Positions 8,334 through 17,401 of a DNA stretch of 39,910 nt are shown here, in pieces (within the stretch, counting starts at the first letter, position 1; the number at the start of each line of letters is the position of its first letter). The notes under the pieces were generated by a model that was not told where the DNA came from, ran no database searches, and worked only from the letters and a program-made list of their open reading frames with translations. The stretch comes from an uncultured Desulfuromonadales bacterium (GTDB lineage Bacteria; Desulfobacterota; Desulfuromonadia; Geobacterales; CAIOGM01). Both the position numbers and the translations under genes were made by a program. The stretch spans positions 1 to 39,910 of the forward strand of contig CAIYUY010000095.1 of assembly GCA_903929485.1 (NCBI GenBank), written 5' to 3'.

Positions 8334-9703
8334 TGATCCTCCTGTGACGCCACTTCTATGCCGTACCCCTTGATCCTCCGGAAGAGAACACTCCTTTCCA
8401 CCTCCAGCAGAACAGCTGCCCGGCTCACATCCCACCCGCACTCTTCCAGCGCCCGGATAAGATACTCTCGCTGAAAGCGCTCCCGCGCCTCCCTCAAGGG
8501 AATCGTCCCCAATGGTGGCGCTTCCTTGGGATCACCCGCCCCTTCACGGAGAAAGAGGGGGAGCTGTTCCACCCCGATAACCCCTCCTGGCGTCATGATC
8601 ACCAGACGCTCCACGATATTCTTCAATTCCCGCACATTACCATGCCACTGGTACCCCTGCAACCGGGCCGTCACCTCCGGGGAGAGCTGCTTGCGCTCCT
8701 TACCCTCTTGGCTGCTATAAAGAGATACAAAGTGCTCCGCCAACAACCCCACATCTTCCGGACGCTCCCGAAGGGGCGGCACGGCAAGAGAAACCACGTT
8801 CAGTGCGGAATAAAGATCATCCAGGAACCGCCCCTCCCGACTCTCAATCTCCAGGGAACGGCTGGCTGTGGCAACCACCCGCAGGTCGGCCTCCAGGCGG
8901 CGCCCACCACCCACCCGCTCAAAACTCTGCTCCCGTAGGAGCCGGATCAGCTTCGCCTGACTCCGAAGAGAGAGAGTCTCGATACGCTCAAGGAGGAGCG
9001 TCCCCCCCCCGGCCAGGTCGACCTTCCCCTTTTTGCGGGCCGTGGCGCCGGGAAAAGCCCCTTTTTCATGGCCGAACAGCTCACTCTCCATGAGTTCGTC
9101 GGGAACACCGGCACAGTTCACCACCACGAACGGGTTGACTCGTCGAGGACTGTTCATGTGGATCAGCCTGGCAGTCAACTCCTTGCCGGCGCCGCTTTCG
9201 CCGTTTATGAGAACCGGGGCGTCGCTGGCGGCAATCAAGAGCAACTCCCGCCAGAGCGACTTCATGGCATGGGAATCCCCCACCAGAACATGGTCCTTTG
9301 CCGCGAGACATTTCAACGCGCGGTTCTCCTCCCGGAGTCGGCTCATGGCCAGGGCGTTGGCGACCGTAACAAGAATCTTCTCCAAGGAAAGCGGTTTCTC
9401 GATAAAATCATAGGCTCCCATCTTGGTGGCCTTCACCGCCGTCTCAATGGTGCCGTGCCCCGACATCATGACTACCGGGAGGTACGGGTAGGATTCCTTC
9501 AACCGTTTCAGGGTATCCATGCCGTCGATCCCCGGCATCCAGATATCCAGAAACACCAGATCCGGCGGCTCTTTCCGGACCATCTCCAGCCCCTCCTCAC
9601 CGGAGGCTGCTCCCACCGTGTCAAACCCCTCATCCTCAAGGATTCCCGCCAGGGAGAAGCGGATATTAGCCTCATCATCGATAATAAGAATAGTCTCTTT
9701 CAT
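8330..9703 (-). CDS. NtrX-like response regulator with degenerate AAA+ domain
   Basis: This 457-residue protein has a receiver domain (about 1-120, phosphoacceptor D53), a sigma-54-activator-type AAA+ domain (about 140-375) and a Fis-type helix-turn-helix (about 410-450). Walker A (GESGAGKE, 168-175) is intact. Other hallmarks are not. The sigma-54 contact loop reads GAFPGA (215-220) instead of GAFTGA. Walker B has ER in place of DE (239-240). The two arginine-finger positions equivalent to PspF R162 and R168 are L294 and A300. It therefore probably cannot activate sigma-54 polymerase by ATP hydrolysis and may act as a phosphorylation-controlled DNA-binding regulator. The kinase gene is 90 bp upstream. 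Confidence 0.9.
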   Translation of the reverse strand: MKETILIIDDEANIRFSLAGILEDEGFDTVGAASGEEGLEMVRKEPPDLVFLDIWMPGIDGMDTLKRLKESYPYLPVVMMSGHGTIETAVKATKMGAYDFIEKPLSLEKILVTVANALAMSRLREENRALKCLAAKDHVLVGDSHAMKSLWRELLLIAASDAPVLINGESGAGKELTARLIHMNSPRRVNPFVVVNCAGVPDELMESELFGHEKGAFPGATARKKGKVDLAGGGTLLLERIETLSLRSQAKLIRLLREQSFERVGGGRRLEADLRVVATASRSLEIESREGRFLDDLYSALNVVSLAVPPLRERPEDVGLLAEHFVSLYSSQEGKERKQLSPEVTARLQGYQWHGNVRELKNIVERLVIMTPGGVIGVEQLPLFLREGAGDPKEAPPLGTIPLREARERFQREYLIRALEECGWDVSRAAVLLEVERSVLFRRIKGYGIEVASQEDQ

Positions 9704-9712
9704 AAAATCCCG

Positions 9713-9785
9713 GGTTCTAAGTTCTAGGTTCTAGGTTCTAGGTTCAAGGTTCACTCTTCACTCTTCACACTTCACACTTCACACT
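9713..9785. repeat. Short tandem repeats between kinase and regulator
   Basis: Four to five copies of a 7-bp unit (GTTCTAG) are followed by several 8-9-bp TTCACACTT-type units, filling the 90-bp gap between the two genes of the two-component pair. A similar tract lies at 14919-14962. Confidence 0.85.
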
Positions 9786-9793
9786 TGCTTTTA

Positions 9794-12004
9794 TCATCCC
9801 GCCGGAAGTTCTATGATGAAACGGGTTCCGCGGGGATCGTTGTCACGCACCCTGATGAATCCCTGGTGATCGGTGATAATGGTGTTGACTATGGCAAGGC
9901 CGAGACCGGTTCCCGATTCCTTGGTGGAAAAATAAGGTTCGAAAAGACGAGACCTCTCTTCCGGGACGATACCATGGCCGTCATCGGCTACCTCACAGGT
10001 GACCAGCCTTAACTCCGGGTTATAACTGGTGCTAATGTCAATGGTCCCGTTGCCATCCACCGCCGCCACCGCGTTGTCCAGAAGATTTATCAGTACCCGC
10101 TTGATCTGGTCCCGGTCAAGCAGAATCTGCGGTAAAGACGGATCGGGGAGGAAGTTGAGGGCTATTCCCCGGTGGGCCTCCCCGTAAAGGGTACTGGCCT
10201 CCCGGATGATGACGTTAAAATCTTCAGGGAGAGGGCGGGCCGCGGGAAGCCTGGCGAAGTTATTAAATTCGTTCACCAGAGTCTTGAGTTCTTCCACCGA
10301 GCGAACGATGAGAGCCGTACATTCATCGAAGACATCATCCCCTTGAGAGAAACGTTCCAGATAGCGTCGCCGGAGACGCTGGGCCGAAAGCTGAATAGGA
10401 GTCAGGGGGTTTTTAATTTCATGGGCGATACGACGGGCAACCTCCCGCCAAGCCGCCATCCGTTGAGCCCGCATGAGCTGGGTCAGATCATCAAAGACCG
10501 CCACCGTCCCCACCGGTTCCCCACGATCGTTGCGTAGCGCCGTCATGCTGACCTGAAGAGTCACCCGGTTCCGGTTCACCGGAATGGTTACCTGTCGCCG
10601 GAGCGTTTCCCCAGGATTATCTCCCAGTTCATCCAGCATCTTGGCCACCAGATCCAGGTTTTCCGGCCCGGCGACCTGACGGAAATGGCTCCCGATAACC
10701 TGGCCTGACCGTACCCCCAAAAGCGCCTCGGCCGACTTGTTCACCGTAGTCAGTATGCCGTCGCGGGAGAGGGAAACGACTCCAGCCGTAACGCTTTCCA
10801 GGACGATCTCCATGTAACGCCGGCGTTCTTCCAACTCCCGGTTGCTCAAGGTCAGTTCCGCGTTGGTTCGCCGCAGCGTCTGCTGGCTGGCCCGAAGGTC
10901 ATCGGTCATCTTGTTGAAGGATCTGACCAGAAGCCCGATCTCGTCATCACCCTGTTCACCCAGATGCACGTCAAGATCCCCCCCGGCGACCTTGGCGGTT
11001 GCATCCGCCAGTTCCTTGATAGGGGTGGTCAAGCTATTAGCCAGGTAGATCCCCAGCCAGACGGAGAGAAAAAGGATAACCAGGGTAATGAGAACCAACG
11101 TCAGGAAAAATTCGTTCCGGATCGGATTTTTCAAAGAGCTGGCTTGGCGGTAATCATGATAGGCCCGGGAGATGCCGTGCACCTTTCCGGCCAAGGATTC
11201 GGGCACATGGAAGTCAACCGCAACGGCGCCGATGATGATCCCCCCCGAGGATACCGGAACGATTCCCCGCACCAGGTCGGCATTTCCCACCGAATAGAAG
11301 CGGTTAAGCTCCCGACCGGTCATGACCTCCCGCAGCTCGGTGCGAGTGGGAAGAGGAAAGTGAGCAAGCCCAGGGAGTTGTGCCTGTCCATCAGTCAGTA
11401 CTCTGCCATCGGCGGCAAAGAGCTCCACCCGGCTCAGGCCGTATTCCTGCTGAAGCTGTTGCACCAGGGTAATAAGACGAGAGCGCCCTTGGGGAGTAAA
11501 GAGCTGTCGGTCGGCAACCTGAGGACCGATCCGCCGACCGAAATGAAGAGACTTGGCGCCCGCGGTCCGGTAGGTTTCCTGGGCGACCTCCATGGACTGA
11601 GTCAGGGACTTTTCTATCTGGGAATTGAACCAGGTAACGATACTCGTGTTGATGTAACCGGTGGAGACCACGAAAAGGAGAATAGTGGGAGCGAAGGAGA
11701 GGCCGACGAATGCCAGAACCAGTTTGCTCCTGAGTTTGGAGCCGCCGCCGCTCCGACGGGCCATGAGAATCCGGGCAGAGGTGCGGATGACCAGGTAAAC
11801 GATGAGGATGAGAAGTAAGATGATGAGGTTGGTGATACCGAAAATCAGAAAACGGTTTCCCACCGTACTCCCGCTGGTGGCCTCCCTGAGGTAACTCTCC
11901 ACCCGGGCCAGATAGATGATCAGCCCGGTGGCGACGAAAAACACCAGAGACTCTATCCCCCGTTTTCGAAAATTATGCGACTCCCACAGCGTCCTGATCC
12001 GCAC
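9794..12004 (-). CDS. NtrY-like membrane sensor histidine kinase
   Basis: This 736-residue kinase has two to three N-terminal membrane helices (about 18-35, 52-75 and 94-115), an extracytoplasmic sensor region (about 118-298), another helix (300-322), HAMP (about 322-375), PAS (about 398-505), a phosphorylation H-box with H528 (RRIAHEIKNPLTPIQ) and a C-terminal ATPase domain ending with GTGLGLAIV. This is the NtrY layout, and the regulator gene follows directly. It probably phosphorylates D53 of that regulator. The start is GTG with a GGGG tract some 10 bp upstream. The signal sensed is unknown. Confidence 0.9.
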   Translation of the reverse strand: MRIRTLWESHNFRKRGIESLVFFVATGLIIYLARVESYLREATSGSTVGNRFLIFGITNLIILLLILIVYLVIRTSARILMARRSGGGSKLRSKLVLAFVGLSFAPTILLFVVSTGYINTSIVTWFNSQIEKSLTQSMEVAQETYRTAGAKSLHFGRRIGPQVADRQLFTPQGRSRLITLVQQLQQEYGLSRVELFAADGRVLTDGQAQLPGLAHFPLPTRTELREVMTGRELNRFYSVGNADLVRGIVPVSSGGIIIGAVAVDFHVPESLAGKVHGISRAYHDYRQASSLKNPIRNEFFLTLVLITLVILFLSVWLGIYLANSLTTPIKELADATAKVAGGDLDVHLGEQGDDEIGLLVRSFNKMTDDLRASQQTLRRTNAELTLSNRELEERRRYMEIVLESVTAGVVSLSRDGILTTVNKSAEALLGVRSGQVIGSHFRQVAGPENLDLVAKMLDELGDNPGETLRRQVTIPVNRNRVTLQVSMTALRNDRGEPVGTVAVFDDLTQLMRAQRMAAWREVARRIAHEIKNPLTPIQLSAQRLRRRYLERFSQGDDVFDECTALIVRSVEELKTLVNEFNNFARLPAARPLPEDFNVIIREASTLYGEAHRGIALNFLPDPSLPQILLDRDQIKRVLINLLDNAVAAVDGNGTIDISTSYNPELRLVTCEVADDGHGIVPEERSRLFEPYFSTKESGTGLGLAIVNTIITDHQGFIRVRDNDPRGTRFIIELPAG

Positions 12005-12599
12005 CTGTCAACCCCGCTTTTGCCGGCAATTTACATAAACTGTCACTTTAACCAATGCCGGGGAGGAGCAGCGAGACCCGTTTCTCCCTTTGATCAAAAG
12101 AGGCAGAGAGCTCTGCACCACCGGCGCCCAGATAGATAACCGTCACAAGGAACGTCCCCCAGGCTGACCGGCCTGTTTTTAGGGCCGGTCGTGCCGCTTG
12201 TCGGAAATTGTTGTTTGCCGTTTTTCGTTTGTAAAAAAGGGGAATGGAGAGTTGACCCCACAGCCCCTTTTGTTGGCTCTCATTGGTTTGTTCAGGCTTT
12301 CGTTGTTTTGGGAAAATTATAATTTTACACCTGTTCCCTTGTTTCCCCAATAATATACGGATTATTTTTATAAATTAAATTTATAACTTACAAGTTACTC
12401 GCACTACGGAACAATGGATAGTCGACAGTACCATGGGTTCCGCAAGTTTGAGCAAACGCAGGACATGTTTGACGGTCAGGTCAGGTTCCCATTAATAGAG
12501 TAACGTTGACGGATGGGCCTGTTGGAGCGAAGCTTAAGCTGGTGGCGGCAACCGGAGAAAATCCGCCGGTTTACTTTACCCAACGCTGTTTTTGTTGAC
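12005..12599. other. Long spacer without a convincing gene
   Basis: About 600 bp lie between the kinase and a porin remnant. An open frame of 100 codons (12048-12350, minus) has no family resemblance or good start. A GACCGGCC hairpin lies at 12166-12190 without a T-run. Bases 12350-12400 are strongly AT-rich and may hold promoter elements for the kinase operon. Confidence 0.5.
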
Positions 12600-12602
12600 A
12601 AT

Positions 12603-12820
12603 TTGTCCCTTCTTTTCTGCCATGGTTGTCGCAGGTGACCAAAGACGAAGCCAATGGCGTAACAGTGAATGACAGCAAGGGACGAGCGGTTCCCTTCGGC
12701 TCGGCCATCAAATACGATTACAAGAACATGAGCTTCAGCCTGAAGTACCAATTCGAAACGGCGGCGATAAATCGCCCTGAAGGAAACAACCTCTGGTTCA
12801 AGTTTGTCTATGCACTCTAA
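12603..12820 (+). pseudogene. C-terminal remnant of an outer-membrane transporter
   Basis: About 70 codons remain open to the stop at 12820. The last part (MSFSLKYQFETAAINRPEG...LWFKFVYAL) resembles the final beta strands of the MetA-pathway phenol-degradation family of outer-membrane proteins, ending in the aromatic-containing terminus that the BAM machinery recognises. There is no signal peptide and no 5' part: an in-frame TGA lies just upstream, and only a TTG could serve as a start. Probably a decayed gene. Confidence 0.5.
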
Positions 12821-12920
12821 AAAGGAGGAATGACTTGGAGCCTGGGGGAGGAGGAGAGAAATCAATTTTCCCAGGCGGCAAGGTCCGCTGGAGAGTGAAT
12901 CGGGACAAAAAGAATACAAC

Positions 12921-14549
12921 CTACAACTTGAATTGCCCCATCAACAGCCGCAACTCCTCGGAAAGATTCGTCAACTGACCAGCGGCGCCGGCCGACTCCT
13001 GCGCCCCCCTGGCGGTTTCATGTACGGCATCGGTTATATGATTCATATTATTGCTGATCTCGCTGGTAGTGGCGGTTTGATCTTCCACCGCCGCCGCCAC
13101 CCGATTCACCTGCATGGAGACCGCATTGATCTGCTCCAGGATGTCTTGCAACGCCTGGCCCGACTTGGCTGCCTCATCGGTGCCGCTCTCCACCTCCTTG
13201 ACCCCCTCCTGCATGGCGGCCACGGCGAATTTAATCTCGTTCTGGATTGTCTTGATCATCTCGCCGATCTCGGAGGTCGCCTTGGTCGTCCTCGTAGCCA
13301 GGAGACGCACCTCGTCGGCTACCACGGCAAAACCACGCCCCTGTTCGCCGGCACGCGCCGCCTCTATGGCCGCGTTCAATGCCAGAAGGTTGGTCTGGTC
13401 CGCGATATCCTGAATGGTTCCGACGATCTTGCCGATCTGGTCGCTATGAGTACTAAGATTACCCACTGTTTGCGCAATCTTTGTGACCCGGTCGGCGATA
13501 CGGTTCATAACCTGGACGGTGGTTGCCACAATCTCGGCGCCGGCGGATGCCGTGCCGCTTGCATGATGGCTACCCTCGGCCGCCAGTTGACAGTTCTGGG
13601 CGATTTCGTTGGTGGTAGCCGCCATCTCCCCACCTGCCGCAGCCACGATGCGCGCCTGCGCCGCCACATATTCGGCGCCGGTGGCGATCTGGTTGGCCGT
13701 GATCATCAGCCGATGGGCGGCCGAGGCCACCTGGGTCGTGTTACCTGAAACCTTGCCGATAATGCCGTGCAGTTTTTCGATGAAAAGATTGAACCAACGA
13801 CTGCTCTCGCCCAGTTCATCACGACTGATGTCATCCAGACGCTTGGTCAAATCCCCCTCACCTTGGGCTATGTCCATGAGCATGAACTTCATGGAATTGA
13901 TCGGACGTGTAATCCCCCTGGTTATGGCTAGCGCCGCGATCAGCGCAAGGAGTATGGCGCCGAACCCCACGCAGAGCATGATGGTTATCAGTTCATTCAA
14001 TTCATGGACCGTTTGGAGTGAATTTTCCTTGGCCTCGCGAACCTGAGACGTGGATAGCTTTTCCGCTATGGCGCTCAACGTGTCATGGGCCTTGTCGAAA
14101 TATTCCATCTGTTTGTTGCCGGCCTCTTTCCCCTGGCTCATATAAACAGCGGCCATGATCTTCCCTTGGGCATAGTAACTGTCGAATGCCGCTCCCAACG
14201 CCTCGGCGTCCTTGAGTGATGCGGTATCGTTTTCATCCTTCTGGATTTGTATATACGCCGCCAGCGACTCCTTGAACTGCTTGGCGGTTTTCTCGGCGTC
14301 CGCATAAACGGCGGCCCGATCCGTTGCCGAGACATCGGTCAGATATTGAGATACTTCGCTGATGGCGATATTCATTTCAAAAGCAGCCACCGCCGCGGGG
14401 AGGGACCGCATCGCAACCTGGTTGGAACTCTGCTGCACCCGCCTGAGTTCGAACATTGCAAAACCTATGGTTACGGTAAACAGGATAAGAATCGAACCGA
14501 ATCCGAGGGTCAGCTTGCTCCCGATCGACAGATTTCTAAACCATTGCAT
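12921..14549 (-). CDS. Methyl-accepting chemotaxis protein
   Basis: This 542-residue receptor has an N-terminal membrane helix (about 10-32), a four-helix-bundle periplasmic domain to about residue 185, a second helix (about 188-210), HAMP, and a cytoplasmic signalling domain with the conserved hairpin tip ([19 protein letters not shown]...[10 protein letters not shown]). It would pass ligand signals to CheA/CheW. I chose the ATG followed by QWFRNLS because GAGG lies 7 bp upstream; a longer reading has no such site. No CheB/R pentapeptide is seen at the C-terminus. No other chemotaxis gene is nearby. Confidence 0.93.
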   Translation of the reverse strand: MQWFRNLSIGSKLTLGFGSILILFTVTIGFAMFELRRVQQSSNQVAMRSLPAAVAAFEMNIAISEVSQYLTDVSATDRAAVYADAEKTAKQFKESLAAYIQIQKDENDTASLKDAEALGAAFDSYYAQGKIMAAVYMSQGKEAGNKQMEYFDKAHDTLSAIAEKLSTSQVREAKENSLQTVHELNELITIMLCVGFGAILLALIAALAITRGITRPINSMKFMLMDIAQGEGDLTKRLDDISRDELGESSRWFNLFIEKLHGIIGKVSGNTTQVASAAHRLMITANQIATGAEYVAAQARIVAAAGGEMAATTNEIAQNCQLAAEGSHHASGTASAGAEIVATTVQVMNRIADRVTKIAQTVGNLSTHSDQIGKIVGTIQDIADQTNLLALNAAIEAARAGEQGRGFAVVADEVRLLATRTTKATSEIGEMIKTIQNEIKFAVAAMQEGVKEVESGTDEAAKSGQALQDILEQINAVSMQVNRVAAAVEDQTATTSEISNNMNHITDAVHETARGAQESAGAAGQLTNLSEELRLLMGQFKL

Positions 14550-14658
14550 AATTTTCCTCGTTAGGATCCTTAGAAAAAACAATCCGGTAAAAAAACGGTG
14601 CACGGAAGCGACTTCCGTGGCGCCGGCGGTTTTCGGTCGGAAAATTTCCCGCGCCCTA

Positions 14659-14918
14659 GTACCCCGTCCGGCTTAAAGTTTCGTGATACTTTGAACCGCA
14701 AAGACGCAAAGTACGCAAAGAAAATAGAGAAAAACAACGAACCTGGATTGTTTTTCGGTATACCCCAAAAAAGGCTTTTACTTTGCGGTTCCTTTGCGTC
14801 CTTTGCGTCTTTGCGGTGAAACTTTTTGTTTTTCGTCGTGTCGGTGAGTTATCTTACGAATCACGGTTCACTCGGGCTCTTTGGGGTGCATACCGCAATA
14901 TCAAGCCGGACAGGGTAC
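14659..14918. mobile_element. 260-bp element with 16-bp terminal inverted repeats
   Basis: The ends GTACCCCGTCCGGCTT (14659-14674) and AAGCCGGACAGGGTAC (14903-14918) are inverse with one mismatch. Inside lies a second inverted structure built from ACCGCAAAGACGCAAAG (from 14695) and its inverse CTTTGCGTCTTTGCGGT (to 14817). No gene is present. It occupies most of the gap between the chemotaxis gene and the next gene. It looks like a nested repeat or non-autonomous element. Confidence 0.65.
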
Positions 14919-14940
14919 GAGGTTCTAGGTTGTGAACCTT

Positions 14941-15525
14941 TCACCTTTCACCTTTCACCTTCTTTATCCTGACGGCGAGGGGTTCGGTGACCCGGACGTA
15001 GACCTTGTCCCCTTTGACAATATCCTTGAGTTTTTTTACACGGCGGTCCGCCTTGTATGTTTTGACGATACCGTCGGCCGTTCTTAATGTTACTGTTCGG
15101 AGGGTGTAGTCAATGGCTTCCACCGTTCCCAGGGCCTCAACCGTATCCACGGGCAATCCGTCCGACTCTTTTCCACGCGGCGTCACCGAAACTTCCTTGA
15201 GGTATCCCGGATGGGATATGCCGTCCGGTTTGCGGACGATTACGGCAACCTCGTCAAGATACTCGGCGATCACCGGTTCCCCCGGTGTGATTTCTCCAAA
15301 TCGCTTCACCTCTTTACTTGCCCTGAGGGTAACGGCCTTGCCATCCGGTCCCTTGAGGGTGATGGCGCGCCTCTCATAATCGATGGCGTCAACGGTGGCT
15401 GAGAGTTTGATATACTCGGCGCTTACGACCCCACTCTCCCCAATGGTTGTCGCCGTTACCGTTTGCATGAGAACGCCACTGCTCAACGCCAACACTGTCG
15501 CCAGAATTACTGCCGTTTTCTTCAT
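14941..15525 (-). CDS. Exported protein with two copies of a beta-rich repeat
   Basis: This 194-residue protein has a clear signal peptide (MKKTAVILATVLALSSGVLM..., cleavage near TVTA). The mature part holds two copies of one unit of about 75 residues. Copy one starts VDAIDYERRAITLKGPDG and copy two VEAIDYTLRTVTLRTADG, each followed by a VKRFGEI or VKKLKDI segment. This resembles DUF5666-type small beta domains. Function is unknown; it is probably periplasmic. The ATG follows AGGAGG. The C-terminal GER codons are formed by a GTGAAAG tandem tract that runs past the stop. A possible promoter (TTGAGA, 17 bp, TACAGT) lies just upstream. Confidence 0.75.
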   Translation of the reverse strand: MKKTAVILATVLALSSGVLMQTVTATTIGESGVVSAEYIKLSATVDAIDYERRAITLKGPDGKAVTLRASKEVKRFGEITPGEPVIAEYLDEVAVIVRKPDGISHPGYLKEVSVTPRGKESDGLPVDTVEALGTVEAIDYTLRTVTLRTADGIVKTYKADRRVKKLKDIVKGDKVYVRVTEPLAVRIKKVKGER

Positions 15526-15690
15526 GATCAGCCTCCTGGTTTTTATTGTTGTCCGGACTGTACGTGAAAAGAGAGGATCTCTCAACCTGTTATTTTAGCG
15601 CCGTTGCTGGTAAATATTGGCATGAATCATGAATGAGAAACTCGCCGGCAGACACCGGCATCCGATTTTTAGGGGCCGGATGACCTTAAC

Positions 15691-16362
15691 ATGCGAGATG
15701 ACACCATGATTTCCACCTTCAGCTGTTCTCCGCCCATTCAGACAGGGCGGCTGCCATACGGGCATATGACGGAGTCATGCTACGCTCAATGGCGGCAGCT
15801 TCGAGAGTTCTGTTGCACTTTTCCGTCACGCATGACTGTAGCCGGGATGGTTCTGTTTTTTTTCGTCGTCCGGGCGGAGGCCGAGGAAAAAGAGGAACCC
15901 TGGACTCACGAGGCGTTGCACGATCATCCCCTGGTCACCCTCTTCATCATTTTCCTGCTCTGCGTCGTCATTGCCCTTCTTCATCTGAGCCGGAAAAAAA
16001 TAAAGGCGTCGGAACGCCGGTACCGCGCCCTCTTCCAGGACAACGGGGCGATCATGTTTCTTGTTGATCCGGTTTCCCTGAAGGTCATGGACGCCAACCC
16101 CGCGGCCTGCGCCTTCTACGGGTGGAGCCCCGCGGATTTTCTGAACAAGCGGATTGCCGAGATCGCGATCGGTTCGGAGGCCGATCTGTTGGAGATTATT
16201 CAGGATGTGCTCACGTACGAAAGACGCCGCTTTCGCGCTCGTCATCGGCTGGCATCGGGGGAAGAGCGTGATGTGGAGGTGAACTCCATGCCCTATCGGG
16301 TGGACGGAAGGGAGTGCCTCTTCTCCATTATTAACGATATCACCGATGACAGGAACGATTAA
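15691..16362 (+). CDS. Membrane-anchored PAS domain protein
   Basis: Up to 223 residues. A signal-like hydrophobic segment (TVAGMVLFFFVV, about 49-60) and a strong membrane helix (LVTLFIIFLLCVVIALLHL, about 81-99) precede a single PAS domain (about 108-220; YRALFQDNGAIMFLVDP...INDITDDR). It ends right after the PAS, with no kinase, GGDEF or other output domain, so it would have to signal through a partner. The start is uncertain: several ATGs are possible, and none has a strong ribosome site. yceH starts 11 bp after its stop. Confidence 0.7.
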   Translation: MRDDTMISTFSCSPPIQTGRLPYGHMTESCYAQWRQLREFCCTFPSRMTVAGMVLFFFVVRAEAEEKEEPWTHEALHDHPLVTLFIIFLLCVVIALLHLSRKKIKASERRYRALFQDNGAIMFLVDPVSLKVMDANPAACAFYGWSPADFLNKRIAEIAIGSEADLLEIIQDVLTYERRRFRARHRLASGEERDVEVNSMPYRVDGRECLFSIINDITDDRND

Positions 16363-16373
16363 GGGAGAGTTTC

Positions 16374-17033
16374 ATGACTATCATGCTCAACGGGAACGAA
16401 CTCCGAATTCTCGGTTGTCTCATGGAGAAGGAGCTGACAACTCCGGAACAGTATCCCCTCACCCTCAACGCCCTCACCAACGCCTGCAACCAGAAATCCA
16501 ACCGCGACCCGGTAATGGCTCTGGAAGACGACGATGTGGTTCGCGGGCTCAATTCGCTGAAATTCAAACAACTGGTGGTGGTTTCTTCCGACGGCGGTCG
16601 GGTCCCCAAATATCGCCATATCCTGGCCGAGCGGTTGGGGGTCGCGCCGGAGGAACTGGCGCTTCTCTGCGAGTTGTTGGTGCGCGGGGCGCAGACGGTG
16701 GGAGAACTCCGAACCCGGGCCGAACGGATGCGGAGCTTCCCTGACCTTGCAGCGGTGGAGGAGGTGCTGGCGGAGCTTATGAAGCGGGAGCCCCCCCTGG
16801 TAACTCGGCTCCCCCGTCAACAAGGGCGAAAGGAGGCGCGGTATGCCCACCTCTTTGCCGGAGAACCGGTGGTTGCGGCCGAAGATGGGACGCCGCCTCC
16901 GGAGGCGGCGAGAGTTCGGGTCATGGCCGGGGACGAGCGGATGGCGAAACTGGAGAAGGAGGTCGCGGAGTTGAGGTCGGAGATAGCGGGGTTACGGCGG
17001 ACCATGGCGGAGTTCAAGTCACAGTTCGAATAG
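16374..17033 (+). CDS. yceH: YceH family protein (DUF480)
   Basis: This 219-residue protein belongs to the conserved YceH/DUF480 family. The hallmark segments are ELRILGCLMEKELTTPEQYPLT at the N-terminus, NQKSNRDPVM at about 38-47 and the second winged-helix-like half with RGAQTVGELRTR. The C-terminal 40 residues form a coiled coil (EKEVAELRSEIAGLRRTM). The molecular role of the family is not known. GGGAG lies 8 bp before the ATG. It follows the PAS gene closely and may be cotranscribed with it. Confidence 0.92.
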   Translation: MTIMLNGNELRILGCLMEKELTTPEQYPLTLNALTNACNQKSNRDPVMALEDDDVVRGLNSLKFKQLVVVSSDGGRVPKYRHILAERLGVAPEELALLCELLVRGAQTVGELRTRAERMRSFPDLAAVEEVLAELMKREPPLVTRLPRQQGRKEARYAHLFAGEPVVAAEDGTPPPEAARVRVMAGDERMAKLEKEVAELRSEIAGLRRTMAEFKSQFE

Positions 17034-17097
17034 AGGTAGTCTTTTTCCTCATGGCGTGGTACATAACTGTAGACTTTTACTCACAATCGGAGTTGTC

Positions 17098-17385
17098 ATG
17101 AAGATTACCACGGAAGATGTGGCGCATGTGGCGCGGCTGGCCCGGTTGGAGCTGACCCCGGAGGAGACGGGGATCTTTACCGGCCAAATGGACGCCATCC
17201 TTGCCTACGTGGAGAAGCTGAAAGAGCTGGATACGGAGGGGATCATCCCCACTTCCCATGCCGTTCCCCTGGAGAACGCCTTCCGGGATGACGTGGCTCG
17301 TCCCGGTATCGGCGTTTCGGCTGCCCTGGCCAACGCCCCCCACCGGGCCGGCAGCTTCTATCTGGTTCCCAAGGTCATCGAATAG
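17098..17385 (+). CDS. gatC: Asp/Glu-tRNA(Asn/Gln) amidotransferase subunit C
   Basis: This 95-residue protein is a full-length GatC (MKITTEDVAHVARLARLEL at the start; DAILAYVEKLKELDTE and FRDD further on). GatC stabilises the GatCAB complex that amidates misacylated Glu-tRNA(Gln) or Asp-tRNA(Asn). The second ATG, 14 codons into the open frame, is the family start and follows CGGAG. gatA and gatB, which commonly follow gatC, are not next to it: a radical SAM gene begins 16 bp after its stop. They must lie elsewhere. Confidence 0.93.
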   Translation: MKITTEDVAHVARLARLELTPEETGIFTGQMDAILAYVEKLKELDTEGIIPTSHAVPLENAFRDDVARPGIGVSAALANAPHRAGSFYLVPKVIE

Positions 17386-17401
17386 CAGCCCGGAGCCGTG
17401 C

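Noticed and set aside
10964-11818. Long plus-strand open frame opposite the histidine kinase
   Set aside because: It is the complement of a well-supported kinase gene and has no domain.
12166-12190. GACCGGCC hairpin as a terminator
   Set aside because: No T-run follows on either strand, and it is not placed at the end of a gene.
12048-12350. 100-codon minus-strand open frame
   Set aside because: No family resemblance, no clear ribosome site, and composition does not look like the neighbouring genes.
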